NCBI RefSeq assembly: GCF_039908645.1
Contig: NZ_CP150917.1
Coordinates: 4,785,501-4,849,500, forward strand
Source of the DNA: Pseudomonas helvetica
GTDB taxonomy: Bacteria > Pseudomonadota > Gammaproteobacteria > Pseudomonadales > Pseudomonadaceae
Length of the DNA: 64,000 nucleotides
Reading direction: 5' to 3'
Shown: positions 43,959 through 53,390 of the stretch, piece by piece
Layout of the letters: each line of letters begins with the position of its first letter
How positions within the stretch are numbered: position 1 is the first letter of the stretch
Translations under genes and position numbers: made by a program
Notes under the pieces: model-generated
What the model was told of the DNA's origin: nothing
Databases searched by the model: none
The model's input: the letters and a program-made list of their open reading frames with translations, nothing else

Positions 43959-44990
43959 ATGACCTCCACTAAAAACGATAAAAATACTCGCACCACCGGC
44001 CGCCCTACCCTCAATGAAGTCGCCCGTCTGGCGGGTGTGAGTCCGATCACCGCGTCCAGGGCCTTGCGCGGCATCAGCACCGTCGCCACCGAGCTGGTGG
44101 AAAAGGTCCAGCAGGCCGCGCTCGAACTGAACTACGTGGTCAACCCCGCCGCCCGCGCCCTGGCCTCGGCCCAGAGCCATTCGGTGGTGGTGCTGGTGCC
44201 GTCGCTGTCGAACCTGCTGTTCATCGAAACCCTTGAAGCCATCCATCAGGTGCTGCGTCCCAAAGGCTTCGAAGTGCTGATCGGCAACTATCACTATTCC
44301 CGTGATGAAGAAGAAAACCTGCTGCGCAACTACATGGCCTATCAGCCAAGAGGGTTGCTGCTGACCGGTTTCGATCGCACCGAAAGTGCCCGCCGGATGA
44401 TCGAAACCAGCAATATCCCCTGCGTCTACATGATGGACCTGGACCCGGGCGCCGGCCTGAACTGCGTCGGCTTCTCGCAATTGAGTGCCGGCGAAACCGC
44501 CGCACAACACTTGATCTCCCGCGGTCGGCGACACCTGGCCTACATTGGCGCACAGCTCGACCAACGCACCTTGCTGCGCGGCGAAGGCTTCCGGCGCGCC
44601 TTGCAGCAAGCCGGCCTGTACGACCCGGACCTTGAGTTGCTGACACCGCGTCCCTCTTCGGTGGGCCTTGGTGGCGAATTATTCCTGCAGCTGATGGCCA
44701 GCCATCCGCAGGTTGACGCGATTTTCTTCGGCAACGACGACCTGGCCCATGGAGCCCTGCTCGAAGCCATGCGTCACGGGATCAAGATCCCCGAACAAGT
44801 CGCCGTCCTCGGCTTCAACGACCTGCCGGCCTCGGCGCACATGGTGCCGCGCCTGAGCAGCATCAGCACCCCGCGTGAAGCCATCGGCCGGCGCGCCGCC
44901 GAACACATGCTGACCTTGATGGCCGGCAACTCGGTGGCCAATCCGGTGGTCGATATGGGGTTTGAATTAAAGGTTCGCGAGAGTACCTGA
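43959..44990 (+). CDS. gntR: Gluconate repressor GntR (LacI family)
   Basis: A 343-residue LacI-type repressor. The helix-turn-helix is T-L-N-E-V-A-R-L-A-G-V-S-P-I-T-A-S-R-A-L-R (near 17-37), followed by the hinge N-P-A-A-R-A-L-A-S. The sugar-binding core ends in F-G-N-D-D-L-A-H-G-A and G-F-N-D-L-P-A-S. The ATG at 43959 is chosen over one 5 codons upstream because it starts the normal LacI arm. It is divergent from gntK-gntP, and three identical-type operators lie in this locus, so it represses gluconate uptake and phosphorylation. Confidence 0.94.
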   Translation: MTSTKNDKNTRTTGRPTLNEVARLAGVSPITASRALRGISTVATELVEKVQQAALELNYVVNPAARALASAQSHSVVVLVPSLSNLLFIETLEAIHQVLRPKGFEVLIGNYHYSRDEEENLLRNYMAYQPRGLLLTGFDRTESARRMIETSNIPCVYMMDLDPGAGLNCVGFSQLSAGETAAQHLISRGRRHLAYIGAQLDQRTLLRGEGFRRALQQAGLYDPDLELLTPRPSSVGLGGELFLQLMASHPQVDAIFFGNDDLAHGALLEAMRHGIKIPEQVAVLGFNDLPASAHMVPRLSSISTPREAIGRRAAEHMLTLMAGNSVANPVVDMGFELKVREST

Positions 44991-45297
44991 GCCCGACAGC
45001 TCTACGTGCAAATGTGAGCGTTGCCCTTGACCCCGCTGCGTCGAGGGCAGCCGGCCAAACGTTGAAACATCATTATCCGGCACACCCGCGATCCACGCTT
45101 GATGCCGGCGATCAAAAACTGCCTTGCCGCCCATCCAAAAGGAGACGGTCCGGCGCTTGTGATGAATGCAGGGCACGCCAACCTCGATGAAGTGTGGGTA
45201 ATGACCACCGACCTCACTATCGAGTATTTAAGATCGCCCAATCCAGGGTGGGCTGATAGATTCCAGACGCTCGCCTCCTCCCCAGAAAGAGACAGAC
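44991..45297. other. Intergenic region between gntR and the epimerase gene
   Basis: These 307 bases hold no convincing gene, although short open frames exist on both strands. No terminator with a T run was found after gntR. An AAAGAGACAGAC stretch just before 45298 serves as the ribosome site of the next gene. Confidence 0.4.
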
Positions 45298-46041
45298 ATG
45301 AACGGACTCAAGGTACTGCTGACCGGCGCCTGCGGCAGAATTGGCAAAACTTTTTTCGAGGCGTCGAAGGACCGCTACACCTTCACCCTCACCGACCGGG
45401 TCGAGCCCGGCTTCACGGTCAACGCGCCACATCGGTTTTTCTGCCTCGACCTGAGTGACGCGGCAGCCGTCAGTGCCGCGCTCGAAGGCATCGACGTCAT
45501 CGTGCACCTGGCCGGCATTCCTCACGCCACGGCATCGTTCGACGAGTTGTTACCCAACAACATCCTGGCCACCACGTATCTGTTTGAGGCCTCGGTGGCG
45601 GCCGGTTGCAAGCGGTTGGTGTTCGCCAGCAGTGCGCAAACCATCGAAGGTTACCCGGTGGACCGGCAGATCACACCGGGCATGCCCGTCATGCCGGCCA
45701 ATCTCTACGGTGTCAGCAAATGTTATGGCGAAGCCCTGTGTGCTTTCTATTCGGCCAAGCGTGGTCTGTCGACTATCGCGCTGCGCATTGGCGCATTCGA
45801 GTTCCCGGATCGTCATGAACTGACCAATGCCCGGGACCTGAGTGCATGGCTCAGCCCCCGCGACGCGGTGCAGTTACTCCAGCGCTCGGTGGAGGTTGAA
45901 GGTGTGCAGTACCTGATCGGCCACGGGATTTCCAATAATCGCTTCAAGCGTCTGGACCTGAGCGAAACCACGCGGGTGCTTGGCTATGAACCAGTAGATG
46001 ATGCATTCCAGCTGTTTGACATCCCCATCGCGCCCCTCTGA
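45298..46041 (+). CDS. NAD-dependent epimerase/dehydratase, uronate dehydrogenase-like
   Basis: A 247-residue extended SDR. Cofactor loop L-L-T-G-A-C-G-R-I-G-K (near 7-17), V-H-L-A-G-I-P-H, S-S-A-Q-T-I for the catalytic Ser and Y-G-V-S-K for the Tyr/Lys pair. The size and motifs resemble uronate dehydrogenases, which oxidise hexuronic acids, but the substrate is not certain. It lies next to the gluconate locus on the same strand as gntR, with no operon link evident. Confidence 0.85.
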   Translation: MNGLKVLLTGACGRIGKTFFEASKDRYTFTLTDRVEPGFTVNAPHRFFCLDLSDAAAVSAALEGIDVIVHLAGIPHATASFDELLPNNILATTYLFEASVAAGCKRLVFASSAQTIEGYPVDRQITPGMPVMPANLYGVSKCYGEALCAFYSAKRGLSTIALRIGAFEFPDRHELTNARDLSAWLSPRDAVQLLQRSVEVEGVQYLIGHGISNNRFKRLDLSETTRVLGYEPVDDAFQLFDIPIAPL

Positions 46042-46212
46042 GTACCTCGCCCGACAATCAGCGAAATGCCTCGCGCAAACCGCTCTCGGACCTTCCCGCC
46101 AACAGCATCGGATGCGTCCCACAGATTTGTCGGAAACGCTTGCCATCGTTTTTTTTACGCGTGCCGTAGCCTGTTTGGAGCTGCTTTTAACCGCCCCAAG
46201 GAGTCTTATGTC

Positions 46213-48123
46213 ATGCACACGGACCCGCAAAAACAGCAAGGGTTACTCTCACGCTGGAGCGAAGCCCTGGCGACCGAGGCGTTCACGTCTCGCCGGATAA
46301 GCCTCGGCCATCTGTCCGATACACTCGAGTTCAGCACCCGCGCAAGCTTTCAGCGCTTATTGCAGGCGCTGCTGCGCGAAGGCCTGCTGAATCCAAAAAG
46401 CCTGAAAGCCGAAGGCTCAGTGCATTGGCTTACACTGCTCGATGGTGCCCGGTTGTGTTTCGAAGGGCTTATCCCGGCGCGGATGAACAGTTGGGACCTA
46501 CAGGGCGACATCACGCTGCATCGCTCTGAATGCCCAGCACAAAAACTGCTGTTTCCTTCACAGTTGCTAAACCTGCTCTGCACGCAACTTGAGCCTTTAC
46601 CGTCACCCGAAGTCCTCGTTCGCCTGTGCGAGGAGCTTGATGACAGCTTCTGCAACGCCACCTTGTGCCAGGCCTTTCACCACGGCTGGAGCCGGCAACT
46701 GCGTGAACAGTTCAAGCTCGCCGATGACGATAATCTGCTGACCTGGCTCAAGAGCAACACCGCCCACCCGAACCCGACATCGGTGCTTGAACAGTGGGGC
46801 ACGCTGGGTCATCCCTGGCACCCGAACTACAAGACCAAGCTTGGCTTGGGCACCACGGAGGTCATTGCTCTATCACCGGAATTCGAAGCCTGCGTGCCAG
46901 TCGTCCTGTGCGCCTTGCATCGGCAATGGGCTCACGTCGAATCGTTGATCGGACCTGAGCATTACCGCGGCTGGTGGCAAGGGCATTTCCCGCTCGCGGC
47001 CGAACAATTGATCCAGCACCTTCTAACCCAAGGTCTCGACCCGGATGACTACCTGCCCATCCCCGTCCATCCGTGGCAAGCCGCAGAGGAACTACCGCGC
47101 TCGTTTGCTCGCGAAATTGCCGACCGCGTGCTGGTCGTGACCACCATCATTGCGTTCAACGGTCAGCCGACCATGTCGTTTCGCACCCTGGCGCCCAACG
47201 CAAACCGCTGTTCACCGATGGTCAAGCTTCCGGTGGCGCTACGACTGACCAGCGTGCAGCGCACCCTTTCGCCACGCTCTGCGCGGATGGGGCCAAGGGT
47301 TAGCGGATTGTTGCTGCAAATACTCAAGCAGGAGCCGCAGATTCGAGCTGTGTTGAACATCGTGCCGGAACGTATCGGCGTGCATTACTCGCCGCAACCG
47401 GCAGATGATCAACGCTCCCGGCACCTGGCGGTACTTTACCGGGACAACCCGTCGAGCGTGTTGCAACCGGGTGAAATGGCCGTTCCCGTTGGCAGCCTGT
47501 TCGCCCTGGATGAACGCGGACAACCGTTACTGCGCCAGTGGGTCCGGTTGGCCCAAGGAGGCGACGGCAGACCGGAACTGCTGCGTTTTTGCCGTGACTA
47601 TCTATCGATCGCCGTTCCCGGATTGCTCGGTCTGTACCTGATCTACGGGGTCGCCTTTGAGGCGCACCAGCAGAACAGCTTCATGGTCATGAGTGCCGAG
47701 GGACAGTTAAGCCGACTGCTGGTACGTGACTTCGGCGACATTCGGATTCACCGCCAGACTTTGCACCGGCAAGGCCTAGACCTTCAGTTGCATGACCCGC
47801 AGATGACGCTGTATGACGATGCGGACTTCGTGCGCGACAAACTCTTGCACACCACCTTCATGTGCCATCTCGGTGAGCTGGTTCTGCTCTGCGCCCGGCA
47901 TTGGAAGATGCCGGAAGATGCACTTTGGAATGAGTTGGCCATTCAGATCAGCGACTGCTTTGACCACCTGCGCGAACGGGTCGAGCCTCAACGCTGGGCA
48001 ATCGAGCGTCTGGCCTTGCTGAAACAGGACTGGCCGGCCAAATCGTTCATGCGCATGCGCTTGCTCGACAGTGCGCTCGATATCGTCGGTCGCCTGAGCA
48101 ACCCGCTTCGCGTGCACTCTTAA
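46213..48123 (+). CDS. IucA/IucC-type NIS siderophore synthetase
   Basis: A 636-residue synthetase of the NRPS-independent siderophore type, which adenylates a carboxylate such as citrate and joins it to an amine. Family landmarks: L-G-H-P-W-H-P-N-Y-K-T-K (near 200), I-P-V-H-P-W-Q (near 283), P-T-M-S-F-R-T-L, K-L-P-V-A-L-R-L-T-S (near 337) and a late L-L-V-R-D-F-G-D-I-R. The ATG at 46213 has AAGGAGTC before it; longer frames look non-coding. No second synthetase, transporter or receptor gene is nearby, so it is an orphan or works with remote genes. It ends in a terminator. Confidence 0.92.
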   Translation: MHTDPQKQQGLLSRWSEALATEAFTSRRISLGHLSDTLEFSTRASFQRLLQALLREGLLNPKSLKAEGSVHWLTLLDGARLCFEGLIPARMNSWDLQGDITLHRSECPAQKLLFPSQLLNLLCTQLEPLPSPEVLVRLCEELDDSFCNATLCQAFHHGWSRQLREQFKLADDDNLLTWLKSNTAHPNPTSVLEQWGTLGHPWHPNYKTKLGLGTTEVIALSPEFEACVPVVLCALHRQWAHVESLIGPEHYRGWWQGHFPLAAEQLIQHLLTQGLDPDDYLPIPVHPWQAAEELPRSFAREIADRVLVVTTIIAFNGQPTMSFRTLAPNANRCSPMVKLPVALRLTSVQRTLSPRSARMGPRVSGLLLQILKQEPQIRAVLNIVPERIGVHYSPQPADDQRSRHLAVLYRDNPSSVLQPGEMAVPVGSLFALDERGQPLLRQWVRLAQGGDGRPELLRFCRDYLSIAVPGLLGLYLIYGVAFEAHQQNSFMVMSAEGQLSRLLVRDFGDIRIHRQTLHRQGLDLQLHDPQMTLYDDADFVRDKLLHTTFMCHLGELVLLCARHWKMPEDALWNELAIQISDCFDHLRERVEPQRWAIERLALLKQDWPAKSFMRMRLLDSALDIVGRLSNPLRVHS

Positions 48124-48141
48124 ATAGTCGCTGGAACGACA

Positions 48142-48186
48142 AAAAGGATTCTCGATCAAGTAATGACACTTGATCGAAATCCTTTT
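48142..48186. terminator. Bidirectional terminator
   Basis: Arms AAAAGGATT + TCGATCAAGT and ACTTGATCGA + AATCCTTTT around an AATG loop. It lies between the convergent siderophore-synthetase and chemoreceptor genes and has T runs on both sides. Confidence 0.9.
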
Positions 48187-48200
48187 AGTTGCATGACGTT

Positions 48201-49520
48201 TTAACCAAGTTGCAATGTCGAGTTGAATTGACTGATGGCGTCCACCACATGCCGTGAACCCTGTTGAATTTCCAGGATCACCTCGCCCGCTTCATTGGCC
48301 AGTTCCACACCAAGTCCAGTACGACTCAAACTTGATTGCATGCTCGACACTGCACTCAAGGACAAGTCGTGGTTCTTGCGCACTACTTCCACAATTTCCA
48401 CGGTTGCGTGGCTGGTTCGTGCCGCCAGGCTACGCACCTCGTCGGCAACCACCGCAAATCCTCGCCCATGTTCGCCGGCCCGCGCAGCCTCGATTGCGGC
48501 GTTGAGTGCCAGCAGATTGGTCTGATCGGCGATACCGCGAATGGTCTGAACAATGGTGCCGATGATGTCGGACTGTTTGCTCACCGCATCGATGCTGAGG
48601 GCCGCTTCGTTGAGATCCCTGGAGATCTCTTCGATGATCTGCACGGTTTGCTGCACCACCTGCGAACCTTTCTGGGCGCACGCGTCGTTTTGCACCGAGG
48701 TTGAATGGGCCGACTCGGCGGCAGTCTGCAACGTGGTCATTTGCCGGGTGATGTCGCTGGCGAACTTGACCACTTTGTACAAGCGGCCCTTGGTGTCGAA
48801 GATCGGGTTGTACGAAGCTTCGAGATAGACCATGCGACCGTGTTTGTCGACCCGTTCAAACCGACGCGAATGGAATTCGCCCCGGTTGAGCGAAGCCCAG
48901 AATGCCTTGTAGGCCGCCGACTCGCTCTCCGAGCGATGACAGAACAGGCTGTGGTGCTGACCCACTACTTCGTTAAGTGAATAGTGCATGGTCTGCAAAA
49001 AGTTATCGTTGGCAGTAATCACCCTGCCATCGGGGGAGAATTCGATCACCGCCATGGCACGGCCCAAGGCATTCACTACGCTCTGGTTTTCATGCTCTTT
49101 ATTGATTCGGGCCGTGATGTCCGAGGCCACCTTGATCACGCTTCGTACGTGCCGGTCAGTCCCGATCACCGGCATATAACTGGCCTCAAGCCAGACTTCC
49201 TTGCCACTCTTGTTCATGCGCAAGAAGGTGCCACTGTTTGATTCGCCACGACCCAATTCACGCCAGAAGCGCTGGTAATCTTCGCTTTTGGCGTAATCCT
49301 CTTCACAAAAAATCCGGTGATGCTTGCCGCGCAACTCCTCGATGGAATAGCCGACGGCCTTACAAAAGTTTTCGTTGGCCTCGAGGATCACACCGGTGGG
49401 GTCAAACTCGATCATTGCCATGCAGCGGCTGATTGCCGCCAACTTGGCATTGGCCTCGGTCAATGCGCAGCTAAATCGCTCTATCTCAAGCAAGTCAGAC
49501 TTGTGGTGTCGATTGAACAT
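48201..49520 (-). CDS. Soluble PAS-PAS chemoreceptor, BdlA-like
   Basis: A 439-residue cytoplasmic signal transducer without membrane helices. Two tandem PAS domains (about 28-140 and 150-262) share the pattern I-E-F-x-P-x-G-x-I-x-x-A-N-x-N-F and G-x-H-H-x-x-F-C. The C-terminal chemoreceptor domain (~265-439) has the tip motif [18 protein letters not shown]. This is the arrangement of BdlA, which controls biofilm dispersion in P. aeruginosa. PAS domains of this type may bind haem, flavin or small ligands. Whether it acts in dispersion here is inference. Single gene. Confidence 0.9.
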   Translation of the reverse strand: MFNRHHKSDLLEIERFSCALTEANAKLAAISRCMAMIEFDPTGVILEANENFCKAVGYSIEELRGKHHRIFCEEDYAKSEDYQRFWRELGRGESNSGTFLRMNKSGKEVWLEASYMPVIGTDRHVRSVIKVASDITARINKEHENQSVVNALGRAMAVIEFSPDGRVITANDNFLQTMHYSLNEVVGQHHSLFCHRSESESAAYKAFWASLNRGEFHSRRFERVDKHGRMVYLEASYNPIFDTKGRLYKVVKFASDITRQMTTLQTAAESAHSTSVQNDACAQKGSQVVQQTVQIIEEISRDLNEAALSIDAVSKQSDIIGTIVQTIRGIADQTNLLALNAAIEAARAGEHGRGFAVVADEVRSLAARTSHATVEIVEVVRKNHDLSLSAVSSMQSSLSRTGLGVELANEAGEVILEIQQGSRHVVDAISQFNSTLQLG

Positions 49521-49964
49521 GGTGGTATCACCTTCAGCGCTGTCTTTTGATGAACGGAAGTTCCTAGTCTTTCACTGGACTTACGACGACTTTCCACAGA
49601 ACAGGCAAACGCATCCTCAGACGAAGGATAAGAGTCAGGTGATCAATGATGATTAATCGGAGTGTCCATAACGCAACGCTCTTATCAAGCCATCCTTTTC
49701 TTGATACCCCGTGCAGGGGCCAACCCAACATTCACAAGTAATTCCCTCTATGAAACACTCCTTTTCACCGCAGTGCCTTGAGTTGCACACTCTTATCGAT
49801 CATTCAATTTACAGCCGGCCGCAGAACACTGACTCAAGCACAATCAGGCTGAGGCATCGAGACTTTCACGCTTTATAAATTGACCGGCATCAGTAGCTAC
49901 GAGTGAGCATAGACAGCAACGCCACGGATGCAAGGCCATCAATAGGCCATCTTTTTATCGATGG
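49521..49964. promoter_or_regulatory. AT-rich intergenic region
   Basis: These 444 bases hold no convincing gene. They are AT-richer than the average of the window and contain the promoter of the leftward PAS-chemoreceptor. The right part (49925-49964) is the 3' side of the LysR gene. No palindrome or terminator stands out. Confidence 0.35.
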
Positions 49965-50843
49965 TCAGAGCGCCGCAGTCTGGAGCATCGCCAGCAGCGC
50001 CTGCACCGCCGCAGAGGGTTCCCTCAACGGTGTCGCGACCAACGCAAACTCTCGATGAACAGGCACCGCCAACGGCAGCACGCGCAACCCCTTGCGATTG
50101 GCTGGCAAGGTCATTTCCGGAACCAGTGTCACCCCGACGTTTTCTCGAACCAGCGTGAACGCACTGCCCCACTCTCGAACTTCAACCCGGACATCCAGCA
50201 GCGCAAGACCTGCATCCGCTGCCAGGCTGCGGGCATTGACGCTGCATCCACCAGTGGCCAGCACGAATGGTTGCCCGACCAAGGTCTCCAACCTCAATCC
50301 GTGCTCGTGGTTTCCTCGAGCCAATGGGTGCGCCATCGGCAGCACCGCAACCCAGGTATCTCGCCCCAACATTCCGGCATTGCGTTCAGGTGGAGGATTG
50401 AGCACCACGCCCAGATCAACCAGGCCAGCGCCGAGTAACGCTTCGACTTCGTTGTCGCTGACCTCCAGCGCCACCACCTGAATACCGGGATAAAGTTGCT
50501 TGAACTGGCGCAACAGCGGCGGCAGAAACGTTGCAAGCACCATCGGAAAACTGGCCAGGCGAATCGTGCCACGCTGAATATCCCGCGCCGCGTCGGCAGT
50601 AGCCCGGATGGTCTCAAGGGCCTGAAGCATCACCCGCGCCTGTTCGATCACGTGCACTCCGACCGCGGTCGGCAAGGTCTGACGGTTTTCCCGGACAAAC
50701 AGTTGAATACCGAGCACGTCCTCAAGCAAGGCCAGCGCCTGACTGGCCCCCGACTGAGTCATGCCGACACGCTCGGCAGCGCGAGTAATGTTGCCCGTGT
50801 CGGCGATAGCCACCAGCATCCGCCAATGCATCAGGTTCATCAT
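49965..50843 (-). CDS. LysR-family regulator
   Basis: A 292-residue LysR regulator. Helix-turn-helix R-M-L-V-A-I-A-D-T-G-N-I-T-R-A-A-E-R, then M-T-Q-S-G-A-S-Q-A-L-A-L-L-E, plus effector domain with F-P-M-V-L-A-T-F-L-P-P-L-L. It is divergent from the glutathione transferase gene, 99 bases apart, and probably regulates it. Confidence 0.92.
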   Translation of the reverse strand: MMNLMHWRMLVAIADTGNITRAAERVGMTQSGASQALALLEDVLGIQLFVRENRQTLPTAVGVHVIEQARVMLQALETIRATADAARDIQRGTIRLASFPMVLATFLPPLLRQFKQLYPGIQVVALEVSDNEVEALLGAGLVDLGVVLNPPPERNAGMLGRDTWVAVLPMAHPLARGNHEHGLRLETLVGQPFVLATGGCSVNARSLAADAGLALLDVRVEVREWGSAFTLVRENVGVTLVPEMTLPANRKGLRVLPLAVPVHREFALVATPLREPSAAVQALLAMLQTAAL

Positions 50844-50942
50844 GGCAGTAGCTATCCTTATGGCTGATGTCTGAAAGATTAATTTTACGACATGCGCGGG
50901 CGACTATGACACTGATCAAAATCCTCACCTGGAACCCTGATC

Positions 50943-51551
50943 ATGAAGTTGTATTTTTCGCCCCAAGCCTGTTCCCTTGCGCCGCACATTGTTCTGCGTG
51001 AACTGCAGCTGCCATTCGAGCTGGTCCGCGTCGACAACCGAACGAAGAAGACCGGCGACGGTGCCGACTTTCTTGCGATCAATCCGAAAGGTTATGTCGC
51101 GGCGCTGCAACTGGATAACGGCGATGTGCTGACCGAGGGACCGGCCATCCTGCAATACCTGGCGGATCTTCGCCCGCTTGCCGGCCTTGCACCGACATGC
51201 GGATCCTGGGAAAGAGTGCGTTTGCAGGAGGTCCTGAACTTTATTTCGAGTGAGATTCACGGCGGCCTGGGACTGCTGTTCAACGTGCAGTTTCCTGATC
51301 AGGTGAAAGCGCTCTTCAAGGAGAAACTGTTCAAGCGGTTTGCCGTGCTGACCCAGACACTGGAACAACAGGATTATCTGCTGGGCGAACGCTTCAGCAT
51401 CGCTGATGCCTATCTGTTCAGCGTACTGCGGTGGACTTCCTTGTTTGATATCGACCTGAAGCAATGGCCGCCGCTGGAGCGTTTTCAGGTACGGATTGGC
51501 TCACGGCCTGCGGTAAGCGAGGCGCTGGCGGCGGAAGTGGCGCACGACTGA
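50943..51551 (+). CDS. gstA: Glutathione S-transferase, GstA (beta class)
   Basis: A 202-residue glutathione transferase. The thioredoxin-like N-domain (about 1-78) opens M-K-L-Y-F-S-P-Q-A-C-S-L-A-P-H, with the beta-class Cys at position 10, and has N-P-K-G-Y-V-A-A-L and L-T-E-G-P-A-I-L-Q-Y-L. The all-helical C-domain contains G-E-R-F-S-I-A-D-A-Y-L-F. It conjugates glutathione to electrophiles. Divergent from a LysR gene. Confidence 0.92.
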   Translation: MKLYFSPQACSLAPHIVLRELQLPFELVRVDNRTKKTGDGADFLAINPKGYVAALQLDNGDVLTEGPAILQYLADLRPLAGLAPTCGSWERVRLQEVLNFISSEIHGGLGLLFNVQFPDQVKALFKEKLFKRFAVLTQTLEQQDYLLGERFSIADAYLFSVLRWTSLFDIDLKQWPPLERFQVRIGSRPAVSEALAAEVAHD

Positions 51552-51555
51552 AGAT

Positions 51556-51650
51556 TGATCGCTGGCAAGCCCTGCTCCTACGGTGATGTGATGTGCTCGA
51601 GATCAAGGGCTCACGCAAAACCTGTAGGAGCACGGCTTGCCGGCGATGGC
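51556..51650. repeat. Two REPs of the GTAGGAGC type
   Basis: A REP in one orientation at 51556-51582 (ATCGCTGGCAAGCC then GCTCCTACGG) and another in the opposite one at 51621-51650 (CTGTAGGAGC then GGCTTGCCGGCGATGGC). They form an outward-facing pair, immediately after gstA. Confidence 0.85.
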
Positions 51651-51685
51651 GACTTCATGAGCGCCATCACCGGTGAATGCCACAC

Positions 51686-52699
51686 CTACAGACTACTGCT
51701 GACTTTCGTCGCGACCTGCGTCGGTACCCAGCCTTGCCACACCTGCGGTTGTTCACGCAGGAAGGCCTGTGCGGCTTCACGCGGTTTTTGGCGTTTTTCG
51801 CTCATCTGGCCGAGGGTCTGGTTCAGCAGATCGATCGGTAAATCGACTTTCTCGAAGAACGCCACCAGGTCCGGGTATTGGGCCTTGAACGGTGCCGAGA
51901 CGCCAATGGCCAGGTTGGCCGGCATCGAGCGCGTACCTTTGGGGTGTGGGTTGTTGGCGTCGGCCAGGGTTTTCCAGGCATCGGCATCGAAGGCCGGTTC
52001 GTCGAGCTTCACCAATTTGAAACGCCCCAACAGCGGTGTCGGCGACCAGTAGTAGAAAAGTACCGGCTTGCCGCGCCGAATCGACGAACTGACCTCGGCA
52101 TCCAGCGCCGCCCCCGAGCCGGTGCGGAAGTTGACGAAGCTCTCGTTCAACGCATAGGCCTTGAGCTTCTGGCTGTTGACGATCTCCGAGGTCCAGCCGG
52201 TCGGGCTGTTGAGAAAGCGCCCGCGAGTCGGGTCTTCCGGATCCCGGAACACGTCCTTGTAGCGCGCCAGATCGGCGACCGATTTCAGCTCCGGCGCCAG
52301 CGGTTTGATCCCGCGCTCGGGGTCGCCCTTGATCACATATTCCGGCACCCACCAACCTTCGGTAGCGCCTTTGACGGTATCGCCCAGGCCAAACACTTTG
52401 CCCTCGGCCTGAGCCTTGATCCAGGCTGGACTACGCCCCGCCCACTCCTCGCCGATGACCTGAATATCATCCTTGGCCAGCGCGGCTTCAAGGCTGACGG
52501 TGCTGCCCGGCAGCGTGTCAGTCGGGTAGCCATAACCTTTCTCGACGATCAAACGCAGGATCTCGGTGATCAGGCTGCCGCTTTCCCAGGTGATGTCGCC
52601 GAAGTGAATGGGTGCGACTTTTTCCGCCGCGGGGGCCTGTGTCGCCACAAGGCTGAAGACCAGCAGCGAACTGCCGAGCCAGGTTTTGATTGATCTCAT
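51686..52699 (-). CDS. Glycine-betaine/choline-type ABC substrate-binding protein
   Basis: A 337-residue periplasmic binding protein of the OpuAC family. Signal peptide about 1-24 (ending A-P-A-A). It then has H-F-G-D-I-T-W-E-S-G, G-E-E-W-A-G-R-S-P-A-W, and W-W-V-P-E-Y-V, where tryptophans would form the ligand cage for a quaternary amine. No permease or ATPase gene is next to it. The ATG overlaps the stop of the upstream ECF sigma gene in ATGA, so the two are translationally coupled. The ligand is inferred from family. Confidence 0.85.
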   Translation of the reverse strand: MRSIKTWLGSSLLVFSLVATQAPAAEKVAPIHFGDITWESGSLITEILRLIVEKGYGYPTDTLPGSTVSLEAALAKDDIQVIGEEWAGRSPAWIKAQAEGKVFGLGDTVKGATEGWWVPEYVIKGDPERGIKPLAPELKSVADLARYKDVFRDPEDPTRGRFLNSPTGWTSEIVNSQKLKAYALNESFVNFRTGSGAALDAEVSSSIRRGKPVLFYYWSPTPLLGRFKLVKLDEPAFDADAWKTLADANNPHPKGTRSMPANLAIGVSAPFKAQYPDLVAFFEKVDLPIDLLNQTLGQMSEKRQKPREAAQAFLREQPQVWQGWVPTQVATKVSSSL

Positions 52700-53238
52700 G
52701 CGGACCTCAGGGTGGGGGGTGAGAACAATGGTTGATTGGCGCTGCGCTGGCAAAGCGTCTGACAGCGGGTCATGTAGACGCTGACCGAACGCTGGGAGAT
52801 GCCCAGTTCGGCGGCGATTTGCGGGTAAGTCAGGCCCTCGAGCCGTGACAGCAGGAACGTCGCCCTGACCTTGCCCGGCAAGCGGTCAAGCGCCTGATCG
52901 AGAACACTCAAGGTCTGCAACTGCTGCGTCAGGTCTTCCGGCGACGGCCCTTGGCAGGGCTGAATGTGCCGCAACTGATCAAGGTGTTCACGCTCGCGGT
53001 CCCGTCGGTGCCAGAGACGATAAATCACCCGCTGAGCAAGAGTGGTCAGCAAGGCACGAGGCTGTTGGATCGACGTCAGGTTCGGCGAGTCGAGGAGCTG
53101 CGCAAAGGCCTCGGCGGCGACATCTTCGGCGCTGATGCCAGCATCGAGGTAGCCGCGCAAGCGATTGCACAACCAAACATAATGACAGCGGAACAATCCG
53201 CCGACGTATTCGCTGTGAGAAAGGTCGGTGCCGGACAT
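52696..53238 (-). CDS. ECF sigma factor, FecI-like
   Basis: A 180-residue ECF sigma factor. Region 2 (about 12-75) has D-V-A-A-E-A-F-A-Q-L-L and R-A-L-L-T-T-L-A-Q-R-V-I-Y-R-L-W; region 4 (about 110-165) has L-P-G-K-V-R-A-T-F-L-L-S-R-L-E-G-L-T-Y-P-Q-I-A-A-E-L-G. This is close to the FecI iron-starvation type, but no FecR anti-sigma or TonB receptor follows. Instead it is coupled to a betaine-type binding protein. A strongly AT-rich stretch before it carries the promoter. Confidence 0.9.
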   Translation of the reverse strand: MSGTDLSHSEYVGGLFRCHYVWLCNRLRGYLDAGISAEDVAAEAFAQLLDSPNLTSIQQPRALLTTLAQRVIYRLWHRRDREREHLDQLRHIQPCQGPSPEDLTQQLQTLSVLDQALDRLPGKVRATFLLSRLEGLTYPQIAAELGISQRSVSVYMTRCQTLCQRSANQPLFSPPTLRSA

Positions 53239-53299
53239 GGAGGCTCCAATCGATAGGGTTGCGCTGGATGTCCGGTGGTCCGGTGCAGCGATCCTAGCA

Positions 53300-53370
53300 A
53301 GGAGCCTTATTCTTTAATAATACTTAAAAACTATTTTTATATATTTTTTAGAAATAAATAAATCACATCG
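53300..53370. promoter_or_regulatory. AT-rich promoter region of the ECF sigma gene
   Basis: About 65 of the bases around 53308-53368 are A or T, with runs such as TTTTTATATATTTTTTAG. This contrasts with the ~60% GC around it. Possible UP element or H-NS/MvaT-type silencer target, upstream of the leftward sigma gene. Confidence 0.45.
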
Positions 53371-53390
53371 TCCACCAATCGCGTCAATCC

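Noticed and set aside
44991..45297. Short open frames between gntR and the epimerase gene
   Set aside because: They overlap the epimerase start in another frame and show no domain or ribosome site.
46042..46212. Fur box before the siderophore synthetase
   Set aside because: No stretch resembles GATAATGATAATCATTATC to a useful degree.
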